64,000 nt of DNA, taken from the NCBI RefSeq assembly GCF_902703175.1, contig NZ_CACRYJ010000066.1, positions 1-64,000 of the forward strand. The letters run 5' to 3'. A program made the position numbers and the translations under genes. The notes beneath the pieces were generated by a model. The model worked only from the letters and a program-made list of their open reading frames with translations, had not been told where the DNA came from and made no database searches. This document shows, in pieces, positions 15,324 through 23,352 of this stretch. Source of the DNA: Occultella aeris (lineage in GTDB: Bacteria; Actinomycetota; Actinomycetes; Actinomycetales; Beutenbergiaceae). Positions within the stretch are counted from its first letter, which is position 1; each line of letters starts with the position of its first letter.

Positions 15324-16244
15324 TCAACCCGCGGCGAGTTCCCCGAGCAGTTCACCGTCGCGGTCGAACAGGCTCAGCACTGCGCCGTCCAGCGCGGCCG
15401 TCCGTGTCATCGCCACCCAGGACGGCACCGGCGCACCCTCGCACCCGATGAGCGTCTGCGGCCCGGACGTGGTCAGCACCAGTCCGTCGGGGTCGATGAC
15501 CCATCGGCCACCGCCGCCGTTGCAGCCATCGGAACCGGTCCAGGTGCCGTCGGCGGCGAACTCCACATGAGGATCGGTGGGCACGGTGTCGATGGGAATC
15601 CACCGACCCACCAGGTCGTCCTCCGAGGCCGGAGTCACGCCGTCGGGAAGGGGCGCCGGCGCCGCGAGCCACGCCCGCACCTCGTCGGTGACCTCCGGCG
15701 GCTCCGCGTAGGACGACGCCGCCGTGTCGATCGGCTCTGGTGCACCGTCGATGCTCAGGGTTGCGACCACCGCGCCATCGGCGTCGAGCAGGTCCCAGCC
15801 CGAGGCGGCCGACCGGTACTCGGTGACCAGGTCCAGCCACGGTACTGCTGGGATCGTGGCATCTTCGGCATCGTCGGCGCCCTCGGGATCGTCGACCGAG
15901 CAGGATCCCGACCAGCTGGAAATGCTCGCCAGGAACAGGGTGGACGACGCCGCCCACTCACCCATGAGCATCCCGCAGTCACGCCACAGCTGGAACTGGC
16001 CGGCCTCCAGGCGCAACCAGGTGTCGCTCTCTTCGCCCTCCGCGCCGCTGACCCGCCAGAGGTCGATCAGGTCGACCGGGTCGCCGGGCGGCGTGTCCGT
16101 CGGGTCGCCCGTGGTCCCGGTCGAGTCGCTGGGCTGGGCGCCATCGCCCGGGTCCTCACCACCGGCTCCCCCGCACCCGGCCACGAGCGCCAGTCCGAGC
16201 GAGACGGCGGCGGCCACGAGAGCGTGCCGCACGCTGCTGGTCAT
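15324..16244 (-). CDS. lipoprotein with C-terminal META-type domain
   Basis: A 306-residue secreted lipoprotein. The signal peptide ends in the lipobox LVAGC, followed by a Gly/Asp/Thr-rich linker. The C-terminal third (about residues 210-306) resembles the META/HslJ-like fold: VGRWIPIDT, VEFAADGTWTGSDGCNGGGGRW and TLIGCEG. ATG 16244 is chosen because it starts the signal peptide and lies 13 nt after a TACCCT box. A longer frame to 16310 exists but lacks the signal. Function unknown; META domains often occur in heat-shock or envelope proteins. The Fes-like remnant follows in the same frame immediately after its stop. Confidence 0.72.
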   Translation of the reverse strand: MTSSVRHALVAAAVSLGLALVAGCGGAGGEDPGDGAQPSDSTGTTGDPTDTPPGDPVDLIDLWRVSGAEGEESDTWLRLEAGQFQLWRDCGMLMGEWAASSTLFLASISSWSGSCSVDDPEGADDAEDATIPAVPWLDLVTEYRSAASGWDLLDADGAVVATLSIDGAPEPIDTAASSYAEPPEVTDEVRAWLAAPAPLPDGVTPASEDDLVGRWIPIDTVPTDPHVEFAADGTWTGSDGCNGGGGRWVIDPDGLVLTTSGPQTLIGCEGAPVPSWVAMTRTAALDGAVLSLFDRDGELLGELAAG

Positions 16245-16251
16245 GCCCTCG

Positions 16252-16257
16252 AGGGTA
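16252..16257 (-). promoter_or_regulatory. -10 box TACCCT of the META lipoprotein
   Basis: TACCCT on the minus strand begins 13 nt before ATG 16244. It decides this start over the longer frame. Confidence 0.45.
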
Positions 16258-16348
16258 TCCCGGCGTCCTCCGACCGCCAGGGCATGGCCGGATCGATGCC
16301 CGATCGTCATCGGACCCGCCGCGGTTCGCCACCCGGATTCGTCACCCG

Positions 16349-18049
16349 TCAGTCATAGACCCCCTCGACCCACCACCTGCCACCCTCTCCCGCCAACAGC
16401 AGGGCACCGCCCTCGGTGACCACCTGCAGGTAGGTGCGCGGCTCGGTGCCGGACCACCACCGTTCATGCACCGGCCACGGGCCGGCCCACCCGGTGATGG
16501 GGTGCGCAGTCGCAGCGGTTCCACGAACAGCGCCGGCCCCCCGGACGGTCCCGGCCGTCGGGACAGTCCCGCTCGACGCGGTTCGGGTGGCTCGACGCAC
16601 CTCCACCAGGGCCGGATCGCCCTCGAGCTCGCCGCGCCGACCCACTCGCACCGGATCACCCTGGGCGTCCACGAGACGAGCCGGCACCGGCTCGGCCGGC
16701 ACCGTCGCCGGCAACGGCCGCGGGATCTGCCCCGGCCACGGCGCCTCTGGGTCGCGGAGCGGGCGCAGCTCGTCCCCCCAGGTCACCAGCCGCACCCGGT
16801 CCCGCGGCGAGCGGCCGCCCTCCAGCACCGGGGCGAGCACCCCCTCGGCACCGATCAGCCCCTGGACCCGCAGCACGGCCCGGCCGGCCTGGACCTGGCC
16901 CCGCCCCACCCGGCCCCACAGCCCGTCCTGAACCGCGGCGGCCGGGCTGATCTCCTCGGCGGCGAGTTCCAGATGGGTCAGCGCCGCACTCGGTGGCTGC
17001 CCACTGCGCCCACTGAGCCAGCCCTCCAGCTGCCACCGCACCCGGTCGGTCAGTTCGGTGGCGGTGAGCGCGCCGTCGATGCGCCAGGTACGGGTCAGCT
17101 CGGCGCCGCTGCCCGCCCGGGCGGACACCCGCAACCGGGCACACACCACGCCGCGCCGGACCATCCGGCTCTGCAGTTCCTCGGCCAGCCGGCGAGCGGC
17201 GAACGCGGCGGTGTCGATGCGCTGCGCGGGCGGGTCCAGCTCGGCATGGGTGGTGATGTCGGGTTCGGGCCGATGAGTCTGCGGCGGGTACGCGTCCAGT
17301 CCTCTGGCCAGCCGCTGGGCCTGCACCCCGAGCTCACCGAACCGGGGCAGCACGTGTGCCGTGCGCATCGTGGCGAGATCGGCCAAGGTGCTCAGCCCCA
17401 GCCGGCGCAGCAGGTCCACCAGATCGGTGTAGGCCGCCCTGGACTGGCGCGTGGTGGTGATGTAGATGAGGTCCCGCACGTCCCGGGGGGCGAGGAACCG
17501 TGCCGACCTCCCCGGCGGCACCACCGTGGAGGTGCGGGCCGCCAACAGGGCCGCGAGCAGGCCGTCCGCGATCCCCACCTGGGCCTCGGAGCCGCTGGCC
17601 TGCGCCACTGCACCGACGAGCGCCTCGGCCACCGCCTCCTCAGACCCCAGGTAGCGGCTCGGGCCACGGGCGCCCACGGCGATCACCCCGGGCCGCATCA
17701 CCTGCACCTGCGGCACCACCTCCTCCACACCCTGCACGAGCGGCTCGAACGCACGCACGTCCCGTGCCTCGTCCGCGGGCAGCAGCACGAGGTCCGGGCA
17801 GAGCCCCTGCGCGGTGCGCCGACGCATCCCGCGGCGCACCCCCGCCGCACGGGCCTTGGCGGAGACGGCGGTGACGCCGCGCCCGTCGTGGAGCACGACG
17901 CTCTGGTGCGCACCGATCAGACCCTCGGCGACGGCGGCGGCGATCGGCCAGTCCGGGACCCACAGCACCGCGAGCCGGGTGGCGGCCTCGGTGAGCTGCG
18001 CGACCTCGGGAGCCGGACCCGGCGGCGGCAACTGCTCGGCGGCGCCCAT
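16349..18049 (-). CDS. imuB: ImuB, catalytically inactive Y-family polymerase-like mutasome subunit
   Basis: A 566-residue DinB-related protein that bridges the beta clamp and DnaE2 in the ImuA'-ImuB-DnaE2 mutasome. The N-terminal Y-family fold is present (RLAVLWVPDWPIAAAVAEG; then GMRRRTAQGLCPDLVLLP; HhH part LGLSTLADLATM). The catalytic SxDE motif is missing: the corresponding stretch reads VMRPGVIAVGARGPSRYLG. This loss is typical of ImuB. The C-terminal 200 residues are the ImuB-specific tail. It overlaps imuA' by one base, and both are driven by the LexA-controlled promoter upstream of imuA'. Confidence 0.88.
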   Translation of the reverse strand: MGAAEQLPPPGPAPEVAQLTEAATRLAVLWVPDWPIAAAVAEGLIGAHQSVVLHDGRGVTAVSAKARAAGVRRGMRRRTAQGLCPDLVLLPADEARDVRAFEPLVQGVEEVVPQVQVMRPGVIAVGARGPSRYLGSEEAVAEALVGAVAQASGSEAQVGIADGLLAALLAARTSTVVPPGRSARFLAPRDVRDLIYITTTRQSRAAYTDLVDLLRRLGLSTLADLATMRTAHVLPRFGELGVQAQRLARGLDAYPPQTHRPEPDITTHAELDPPAQRIDTAAFAARRLAEELQSRMVRRGVVCARLRVSARAGSGAELTRTWRIDGALTATELTDRVRWQLEGWLSGRSGQPPSAALTHLELAAEEISPAAAVQDGLWGRVGRGQVQAGRAVLRVQGLIGAEGVLAPVLEGGRSPRDRVRLVTWGDELRPLRDPEAPWPGQIPRPLPATVPAEPVPARLVDAQGDPVRVGRRGELEGDPALVEVRRATRTASSGTVPTAGTVRGAGAVRGTAATAHPITGWAGPWPVHERWWSGTEPRTYLQVVTEGGALLLAGEGGRWWVEGVYD

Positions 18050-18897
18050 CAGCCGACCTGCGCCAACGAGCGTTCGGCGACCGGTACGACGAACTCCGGG
18101 GCCGCCGTCGGGCCGTTCGCGCCGACCTCGTCAGGGGCGGCGGTCTCCACCCCACCCGGGCCGATCCGCACCCGGACCCGGACCCGTCGGGCAGCCGCGG
18201 CACCCCGCCCGTACGCCACGATGGTGAGCTCCTCGGTGCGCAGCACCCCGGCTCCCCGCCCGACGCCGCGCCAGACCCGGTCCCCGGCGTCGAGCACGAG
18301 TTCCGAACCCGGCCAGGGCGTGGTGGTCAGCAGCACCGACCCCCGGGTCCTGGCCCGGGAGGCGAGCAGCCGCCGGTCCCGGTCCGCCAACGCCGTGCAG
18401 TCCCCCAGCACCAGCACATCGAACCCGTCCACGAGCGCTCCCACCACGGACGGCGAGTCCGGGCCGGGCCGGGGCACCACCACCATCCGGTCCAGGGGCA
18501 GGCCGGCCTCGGCGGCGGCCGCGAGCCCCACGTCCGGCAGAGCCACCACCGCACACCACACGCCGGCGCAGGAGGCCGCGGCGGCGAGACGCAGCAGCAG
18601 CGAGGTGGACCCGGCCACCTGCACCCCGGTGCCGCGGCGGATCCCGCCATAGGGGAACAGCGGCGCCAGCGCGGCCGGCACAGGCAGCACCCGTTCCGGG
18701 TCGAGGCCCACCGCAGCGGGAGGGGGCGAGGGCTCCTGCGAGCCGGGCGCCTGCGAGCCCGGTGCCGCGTGAGCGGGTAGCGCGAGGCCGGACACCGCGC
18801 GAACGGTGGGACCGCTCAGCGCCGTCCGCAGCCCGGCCGAGGCCTCCGCGGCGGCCAGCGCCCGCCGCGCATCCTCCAACTTCGACGTGGTCGCCAT
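18049..18897 (-). CDS. ImuA'-type mutasome accessory protein
   Basis: A 282-residue RecA/SulA-like protein without obvious Walker motifs. The recognisable pattern is GLDPERVLPVPAALAPLFPYGGIRRGTGVQVAGSTSLLLRL-like (residues about 65-115, recruited RecA-fold start), followed by ALPDVGLAAAAEAGLPLDRMV and WRGVGRG. Position directly before imuB and under an SOS box identifies it as ImuA'. It is needed with ImuB for DnaE2-dependent mutagenesis in mycobacteria. ATG 18897 has GGAGGAGGAACG upstream, unlike the leaderless dnaE2. Confidence 0.8.
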   Translation of the reverse strand: MATTSKLEDARRALAAAEASAGLRTALSGPTVRAVSGLALPAHAAPGSQAPGSQEPSPPPAAVGLDPERVLPVPAALAPLFPYGGIRRGTGVQVAGSTSLLLRLAAAASCAGVWCAVVALPDVGLAAAAEAGLPLDRMVVVPRPGPDSPSVVGALVDGFDVLVLGDCTALADRDRRLLASRARTRGSVLLTTTPWPGSELVLDAGDRVWRGVGRGAGVLRTEELTIVAYGRGAAAARRVRVRVRIGPGGVETAAPDEVGANGPTAAPEFVVPVAERSLAQVG

Positions 18898-18919
18898 CGT
18901 TCCTCCTCCCACGTCCATC

Positions 18920-18925
18920 ACGCTA
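18920..18925 (-). promoter_or_regulatory. -10 box TAGCGT of imuA'-imuB
   Basis: TAGCGT on the minus strand. The position 17 bases further upstream falls on the LexA box, so LexA would cover the -35 region. Confidence 0.5.
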
Positions 18926-18942
18926 GAAGCCACCACCGACAT

Positions 18943-18958
18943 TCGAACGTCGGTTCGA
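18943..18958. promoter_or_regulatory. perfect LexA (SOS) box upstream of imuA'-imuB
   Basis: TCGAACGTCGGTTCGA matches the actinobacterial SOS consensus TCGAAC-N4-GTTCGA at all twelve arm positions. It lies 46 bases before imuA' and 53 bases before the divergent TetR gene. Confidence 0.9.
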
Positions 18959-18998
18959 ACACTGTACCAAGGTGAGCACGATCGAGGGCCACCACCCG

Positions 18999-19004
18999 TA
19001 GGCT
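18999..19004 (+). promoter_or_regulatory. -10 box TAGGCT of the TetR gene
   Basis: TAGGCT begins 12 nt before ATG 19011; leaderless pattern. Confidence 0.55.
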
Positions 19005-19010
19005 GGCTCC

Positions 19011-19673
19011 ATGCCTCGAGCAACCGGCGCGATGCCTGCCCCGCGGTGGGATCGCCTGCTCCGAACAGCCGCCCAGGAATTCGCTGAGCAGGGCTATCAG
19101 CAGGCCTCCCTCAACCGGATCATCACGCGGGCCGGACTGAGCAAGAGCTCCTTCTATCACTACGTCGCCTCGAAGGAAGCGCTCTTCGATGCCGTGCTGG
19201 CCGAGTTCACGCCACCACTCCTGGCGGCCATCGCCCCGCCGGATCCGGAGCAACTCACGCAGGACTACTGGGCACAACTCGCCGCAACCGTCCGGCGACT
19301 CATCGCCGCCGGACGCACGGACCCCACCTTCCATCACCTCGGGCGGATGTGGTACCTGCCCGGCCCCTCGCCCGACACGGTCACAGTGAGCACAGCCGGC
19401 ACCGACCCCACGGACTCGACACGTGCGAACGCCACCGTCGGATTCGACTCCTGGCTACGTCGGACCCTCGAGATCGGGCGCGCCATCGGTGCCGTTCGTG
19501 ACGACCTGCCGGTTGAGCTGCAGACACGAATGCTGCGGACCGTGATCCAGATCTTCGACGAGTGGTGGCTGAACCACCAACCGGATGTCAGCATCGCCAC
19601 GGACGCCGTGCTCGACGACCTCGCCGATGCGCAGTTCGCGACGGTCCGGCGCCTGGTCGGCACCACCATCTGA
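19011..19673 (+). CDS. TetR/AcrR-family transcriptional repressor
   Basis: A 220-residue TetR regulator. The N-terminal three-helix DNA-binding domain is clear (LLRTAAQEFAEQGYQQASLN, then RAGLSKSSFYHYVASKEALF, residues about 15-60). The ligand-binding domain has no close signature. The gene is leaderless (TAGGCT) and divergent from imuA'. The membrane-protein gene 115 bases downstream is preceded by two palindromes of the size TetR dimers bind, so that gene is its probable target. Whether it also regulates itself is unclear: only a half-site TGTACC (18964-18969) lies near its own promoter. Confidence 0.88.
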   Translation: MPRATGAMPAPRWDRLLRTAAQEFAEQGYQQASLNRIITRAGLSKSSFYHYVASKEALFDAVLAEFTPPLLAAIAPPDPEQLTQDYWAQLAATVRRLIAAGRTDPTFHHLGRMWYLPGPSPDTVTVSTAGTDPTDSTRANATVGFDSWLRRTLEIGRAIGAVRDDLPVELQTRMLRTVIQIFDEWWLNHQPDVSIATDAVLDDLADAQFATVRRLVGTTI

Positions 19674-19718
19674 CCACCCCCGGGACATCTGCCGTCATTC
19701 ACCCGAGCGTGAAACCTC

Positions 19719-19734
19719 TGGACCGGGTGGTCCA
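19719..19734. promoter_or_regulatory. TetR operator 1, perfect palindrome
   Basis: TGGACC-GGGT-GGTCCA: six-base arms, four-base spacer, fully symmetric. It lies 54 bases before the membrane-protein start. Confidence 0.65.
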
Positions 19735-19751
19735 AACCGTTCTAACCTGAC

Positions 19752-19767
19752 TGGACCACCCGGTACA
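19752..19767. promoter_or_regulatory. TetR operator 2, one mismatch
   Basis: TGGACC-ACCC-GGTACA repeats the first site with one arm mismatch, exactly 33 bp downstream (about three helical turns). A possible -10 sequence (TCTAACCT) lies between the two sites, so occupation would block the promoter. The arms of sites 1 and 2 also form a 13-bp inverted repeat with each other (19722-19734 and 19752-19764). Confidence 0.6.
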
Positions 19768-19787
19768 AACCCAGAGGGAGCCACGCT

Positions 19788-20459
19788 GTGCCACAGACCG
19801 TCCCACTCACCCAAGGCCCCTACCGCAGTGACGTCGCCATCGACTGGACCCCGGTGCCGCCGCGACCGGGGTGGCGGGGCGGCGTCGACCGGTTCTTCGG
19901 CCCGGGCCAGACCGGCCGCGAGGTCGCCGTGCAGGCAATCGGCCTGCTCGTGATCGGCGGCGTCCTCACGCTGCTTCTCCTGCGCGACCTACCGGCCGAA
20001 CGGTTCGAGTGGTGGCGCACGCTCGTCCTGGCGATCTTCGCGTTCGACGCGATCGGTGGCGTCCTGACCAACGCGACCGGATCCGCGAAGCGGTGGTACC
20101 ACCGTCCCGGCACCCGCCGCGAACGCCTGTTCTTCATTGCCACCCACGTGGCACACCTACTCCTCCTGGGCCTGGTCGTGTTGGACCTCTACTGGGCGTG
20201 GGTCGCGGCCAACGTCGTGATACTCCTCGTCGCCACGCTCGCCATCGAGTTCGCCCCGCGGAGCGTGCAGCGTCCGGTCGCGATGGGTCTGACCCTGCTC
20301 GCTGTGATCGGAAACCAGTGGCTGGTGCCGATACCCGGGATGCTCGCCTGGATCCCGGTCCTGCTGTACCTCAAGCTCCTGGTCACCCACCTCGTCCTCG
20401 AGGCACCGTTCGCCGATGCTCCACCGCCGGCAGCGGATACCGACGCGCGCGTGCCCTGA
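19788..20459 (+). CDS. integral membrane protein of unknown function, putative TetR target
   Basis: A 223-residue protein with about five or six hydrophobic helices after a cytosolic N-terminal segment of 45 residues (GLLVIGGVLTLLLLR, LVLAIFAFDAIGGVL, HLLLLGLVVLDLYWAW, VVILLVATLAIEF, a last pair near the C-terminus). A conserved-looking polar loop GSAKRWYHRPGTRRER joins helices 2 and 3. I do not recognise the family. GTG 19788 follows GAGGGAG. The two operators directly upstream tie it to the preceding TetR gene. Confidence 0.7.
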   Translation: MPQTVPLTQGPYRSDVAIDWTPVPPRPGWRGGVDRFFGPGQTGREVAVQAIGLLVIGGVLTLLLLRDLPAERFEWWRTLVLAIFAFDAIGGVLTNATGSAKRWYHRPGTRRERLFFIATHVAHLLLLGLVVLDLYWAWVAANVVILLVATLAIEFAPRSVQRPVAMGLTLLAVIGNQWLVPIPGMLAWIPVLLYLKLLVTHLVLEAPFADAPPPAADTDARVP

Positions 20460-20540
20460 ACGCCACGCACCCGAACTCGTCGTAGGTTAAGCGTGAAGCC
20501 GGACGCACCCACCGGTTCTCCACTCGCACAAGGAGATGAC

Positions 20541-21068
20541 ATGGACCTGCAGCGCCCCGTCGCCCCCGCCCCCTATGACGCGCTTCCCGCCACCGCCACG
20601 TTCACCGTCACCAGCACCGACATCACCGACGGCGTTCCCATGCCCGCGCTGCACTCGCTGACCGGCGGCAACGTCTCGCCCCAGCTGAGCTGGTCCGGCT
20701 TCCCGCCACAGACGCAGAGTTTCCTGCTCACCTGCTTCGACCCGGACGCCCCCACCCCGTCCGGCTACTGGCACTGGACCGTGGCGGACCTGGACGTGAC
20801 CGTCACGGAGATGGAGCAGGGCTGGGGCGAGAGCGACCTCACCCTGCCCGGCGCGTCCTTCCACGCCCGCACCGACGGCGGGGCGTTCGCCTACGAGGGC
20901 GCCGCACCCCCACCCGGGGACGGCCCGCACCGCTACGCGTTCGCGGTACACGCCCTCGACGTCGAGACCCTGGAGCTCTCCCATGAGGAGAGCGCCACCA
21001 AGTTCTCCTTCGTCGCGCTGTTCCACACCGTCGCCCGCGCGGTGATCACGCCGACCTTCGAGCGCTGA
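20541..21068 (+). CDS. YbhB/YbcL-family (PEBP, Raf-kinase-inhibitor-like) protein
   Basis: A 175-residue bacterial PEBP-fold protein. Marks: FTVTSTDITDGVPMP, GGNVSPQLSW, the ligand-pocket CFDPDAPTPSGYWHW and GPHRYAFAVHALD. Bacterial homologues have no firm function. ATG 20541 has AAGGAGATGAC upstream. A TAGGTT box at 20483-20488 would give a leader of roughly 45 bases. The frame extends to GTG 20493, but the Shine-Dalgarno supports 20541. It overlaps the next gene by one base (TGATG). Confidence 0.88.
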   Translation: MDLQRPVAPAPYDALPATATFTVTSTDITDGVPMPALHSLTGGNVSPQLSWSGFPPQTQSFLLTCFDPDAPTPSGYWHWTVADLDVTVTEMEQGWGESDLTLPGASFHARTDGGAFAYEGAAPPPGDGPHRYAFAVHALDVETLELSHEESATKFSFVALFHTVARAVITPTFER

Positions 21069-21613
21069 TGCGGTTCGGAACCCTGGACTGGGCACCCGCC
21101 CTCGATCACCCGGACCTGCTCGCGACCGGCGTCCGCGCCGCCCTGGCGACGTGGGCGCAGCAGGCGCCCGACGCCGTCGGGCAGGTGCTTGTTGCCGAGA
21201 TCGACCCGGGATGCGCCGACACCGCGGAGATGACCGAGGCATACGACCTACCGCTGGACGCGTCCGCGAACTGCGTGCTCGTGGCCGGGCGGCGCGCCGG
21301 CGAGGAGCGGATCGCGGCCGCCGTCGTGCGCGCCACCACCCGGGCGGACGTGAACTCCACGGTCAAGCGCCTGCTGGACGTCCGCAAGGCCTCGTTCCTG
21401 CCGATGGACCGGGCGGTCGCCGACTCCGGCATGGAGTACGGCGGGATCACCCCGATCGGGCTGCCCGCCGACCACCGGATCCTGCTCGATCCGGCGGTCG
21501 GCACCGGCCGGGCGATCATCGGCAGCGGCCTGCGCCGGTCCAAGATCCTGCTCCCGGGCGAGGTCCTCGCCGCGATGCCCGGTGTCGAGGTCGTCGAGGG
21601 CCTCGCGATCTGA
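21068..21613 (+). CDS. YbaK/EbsC-family aminoacyl-tRNA deacylase domain protein
   Basis: A 181-residue protein of the YbaK/ProXp-like deacylase fold, which hydrolyses mischarged tRNAs in trans. Visible: ANCVLVAGRRAGEERIAAAVV, the lysine-containing RKASFLPMDRA and the C-terminal GGITPIGLPADHRILLD, matching the helix-strand block that forms the pocket in YbaK. Substrate specificity is unknown. Translationally coupled to the PEBP gene by TGATG. It is convergent with the ABC permease, ending one base from it. Confidence 0.82.
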   Translation: MRFGTLDWAPALDHPDLLATGVRAALATWAQQAPDAVGQVLVAEIDPGCADTAEMTEAYDLPLDASANCVLVAGRRAGEERIAAAVVRATTRADVNSTVKRLLDVRKASFLPMDRAVADSGMEYGGITPIGLPADHRILLDPAVGTGRAIIGSGLRRSKILLPGEVLAAMPGVEVVEGLAI

Positions 21614-21614
21614 C

Positions 21615-22379
21615 CTACGAGGCGATCCGGCGCCGGTAGGCGACCATCGAGAGGACGTAGGCGACCGCGAGGATCCCCCCGCACCACGCCAGCGCGATCC
21701 AGATGTCGCCACTGACCGGCTCCCCCGCGAGCAGTGCGCGGATGGTGTTCACGATCGAGGTGACCGGCTGGTTCTCGGCGAAGGCTCGGACCGGCCCGGG
21801 CATGGTGTCCGTCGGAACGAACGCGGAGCTGATGAACGGCAGGAAGATGAGCGGGTAGGAGAACGCCGTGGCACCCTCCCCCGTCTTCGCGGCGAGCGCG
21901 GCGAGCACCGCGAGCCAGGTCAGTGCCAGGGTGACCAACGCCAGGATGCCCGCCACCGCGAGCCACGCGAGCAGTCCCGCCGGCGACCGGAACCCCATCA
22001 CGAGCGCGACGAGCACCACGATCGCGACCGAGAGCCCGTTGGAGACCAGGGAGGTCAGCACGTGCGCCCACAGCACCGACGAGCGCGCGATCGGCATGGA
22101 GTGGAACCGTTCGAAGATCCCGCTCGTCATGTCGTTGAACAGCCGGACGGCCGTGTAGGCGATCCCCGACGCGATCGTGATCAGCAGGATCCCGGGCAGC
22201 AGGTAGTCGACGTACCGGCCCGCCCCGGCCTGGATCGCGCCGCCGAGGACGTAGACGAACATCAACATCATCGCGATCGGCGTGATGGTGACGGTGATGA
22301 TGGTGTCCATGCTGCGCGTGATGTGGCGCATCGACCGACCGACGAGAACGGACGTGTCGGCGAGGACGTGTGCGGTCAT
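21615..22379 (-). CDS. ABC-2 type permease, DrrB-like
   Basis: A 254-residue membrane subunit of an ABC-2 drug/antibiotic exporter with six hydrophobic helices. The DrrB-like pattern is visible in VYVLGGAI...YVDYLLPGILL, FNDMTSGIFERFHSMPI, and FISSAFVPTDTMPG near the ABC-2 signature. It exports a hydrophobic substrate driven by the ATPase encoded just upstream; the ATGA overlap shows co-translation. The substrate is unknown; the EXLDI protein upstream is the third member of the cluster. Confidence 0.88.
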   Translation of the reverse strand: MTAHVLADTSVLVGRSMRHITRSMDTIITVTITPIAMMLMFVYVLGGAIQAGAGRYVDYLLPGILLITIASGIAYTAVRLFNDMTSGIFERFHSMPIARSSVLWAHVLTSLVSNGLSVAIVVLVALVMGFRSPAGLLAWLAVAGILALVTLALTWLAVLAALAAKTGEGATAFSYPLIFLPFISSAFVPTDTMPGPVRAFAENQPVTSIVNTIRALLAGEPVSGDIWIALAWCGGILAVAYVLSMVAYRRRIAS

Positions 22380-23161
22380 GACTGCTCCTTGGTGGTGTCG
22401 GTCCCGACGATGGCGAGGAAGACGTCCTCGAGCGAGGCCTGCTTCTCGACGTAGGTGACCTCGGCGGGCGGTACGAGCTGCTTGATCTCGGCCAGCGTGC
22501 CGTTCGCGATGATCCGGCCCTCGTGCAGGATGGCGATCCGGTCCGCGAGTTTCTCCGCCTCCTCCAGATACTGGGTGGTGAGCAGCACCGTGGTGCCGTC
22601 GTCGGCGAGGTCGCGGACGATCTGCCACATGTCGTTGCGGGCCTGGGGGTCGAGCCCCGTGGTCGGCTCGTCCAGGAAGACCACCCGCGGAGTCCCGATG
22701 AGGCTCATGGCGATGTCGAGCCGCCGCCGCATGCCACCGGAGTAGCCCGAGACGCGCCGGGCCGCCGCACCGGTCAGGTCGAAGCGGGTGAGCAGGTCGT
22801 CCGCCACCGCGCCCGGGTTCGGCAGGTGCCGCAACCTGGCGACCAGCACCAGGTTCTCCCGTCCGGTGAGGATCTCGTCCACGGCCGCGAACTGGCCGGT
22901 CAGGCTGATGGATTCGCGCACGTCGGTCGGCTGCGCGGCGACGTCGAAGCCGTTCACGGTCGCGGTCCCCGCATCCGCCCGCAGCAGCGTTGACAGGATC
23001 CGCACGATCGTGGTCTTGCCGGCCCCGTTGGAGCCCAGCAGGGCGAAGATGGCGCCCGGCGCCACGTCGAAGTCGACGCCGCGCAGCACCTGCAGATCCT
23101 TGTAGGACTTCTCCAGGTCCTTGACATGGATCGCTGGGGGTCGGTCCACAATGGTTGTCAT
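22376..23161 (-). CDS. daunorubicin-resistance-type ABC ATPase, DrrA-like
   Basis: A 261-residue nucleotide-binding subunit. Walker A is GSNGAGKTTIVR, signature VSGYSGGMRRRLDIAMSL, Walker B VVFLDEPTTGLD, followed by the DrrA-typical C-terminal extension with TYVEKQASLEDVFLAI. It powers the DrrB-like permease and overlaps its start by four bases. ATG 23161 has AAAGGAAC upstream. The 191-base gap to the EXLDI gene contains a GC-rich hairpin, so expression may be partly uncoupled. Confidence 0.92.
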   Translation of the reverse strand: MTTIVDRPPAIHVKDLEKSYKDLQVLRGVDFDVAPGAIFALLGSNGAGKTTIVRILSTLLRADAGTATVNGFDVAAQPTDVRESISLTGQFAAVDEILTGRENLVLVARLRHLPNPGAVADDLLTRFDLTGAAARRVSGYSGGMRRRLDIAMSLIGTPRVVFLDEPTTGLDPQARNDMWQIVRDLADDGTTVLLTTQYLEEAEKLADRIAILHEGRIIANGTLAEIKQLVPPAEVTYVEKQASLEDVFLAIVGTDTTKEQS

Positions 23162-23222
23162 CTGGGGTCGTTCCTTTCGTCCGGCGCGCCGATGGCCGAC
23201 GGCGGAGGTCGTGTTGGCATGG

Positions 23223-23248
23223 CCGACCCACCTTCCGGGACGGGTCGG
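23223..23248. other. inverted repeat in EXLDI-drrA gap
   Basis: CCGACCC and GGGTCGG form a perfect 7-bp stem around a 12-base loop. It could be an RNA hairpin in the leader of drrA or an operator. The rest of the gap is GC-rich without a gene. Confidence 0.3.
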
Positions 23249-23330
23249 TGGGCAGGCTCGCGCCCGCCCTTGCGGCGTGCGGGGCGTCGCAGGGCAGGCT
23301 CACGCCGGCCCGTGGGCGGTGGTGGTGCGC

Positions 23331-23346
23331 CGGGGGCTATCCCCCG
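23331..23346 (-). terminator. hairpin after EXLDI gene
   Basis: CGGGGG-CTAT-CCCCCG forms a tight 6-bp GC stem seven bases beyond the EXLDI stop codon. There is no T tract, so it may act as an attenuator or RNA-end protector rather than a full terminator. Confidence 0.4.
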
Positions 23347-23352
23347 ACGGAC

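Noticed and set aside
23162-23352. A small gene in the EXLDI-drrA gap
   Set aside because: Frames in both directions are short, arginine-rich and have no ribosome binding site; hairpins explain the region better.
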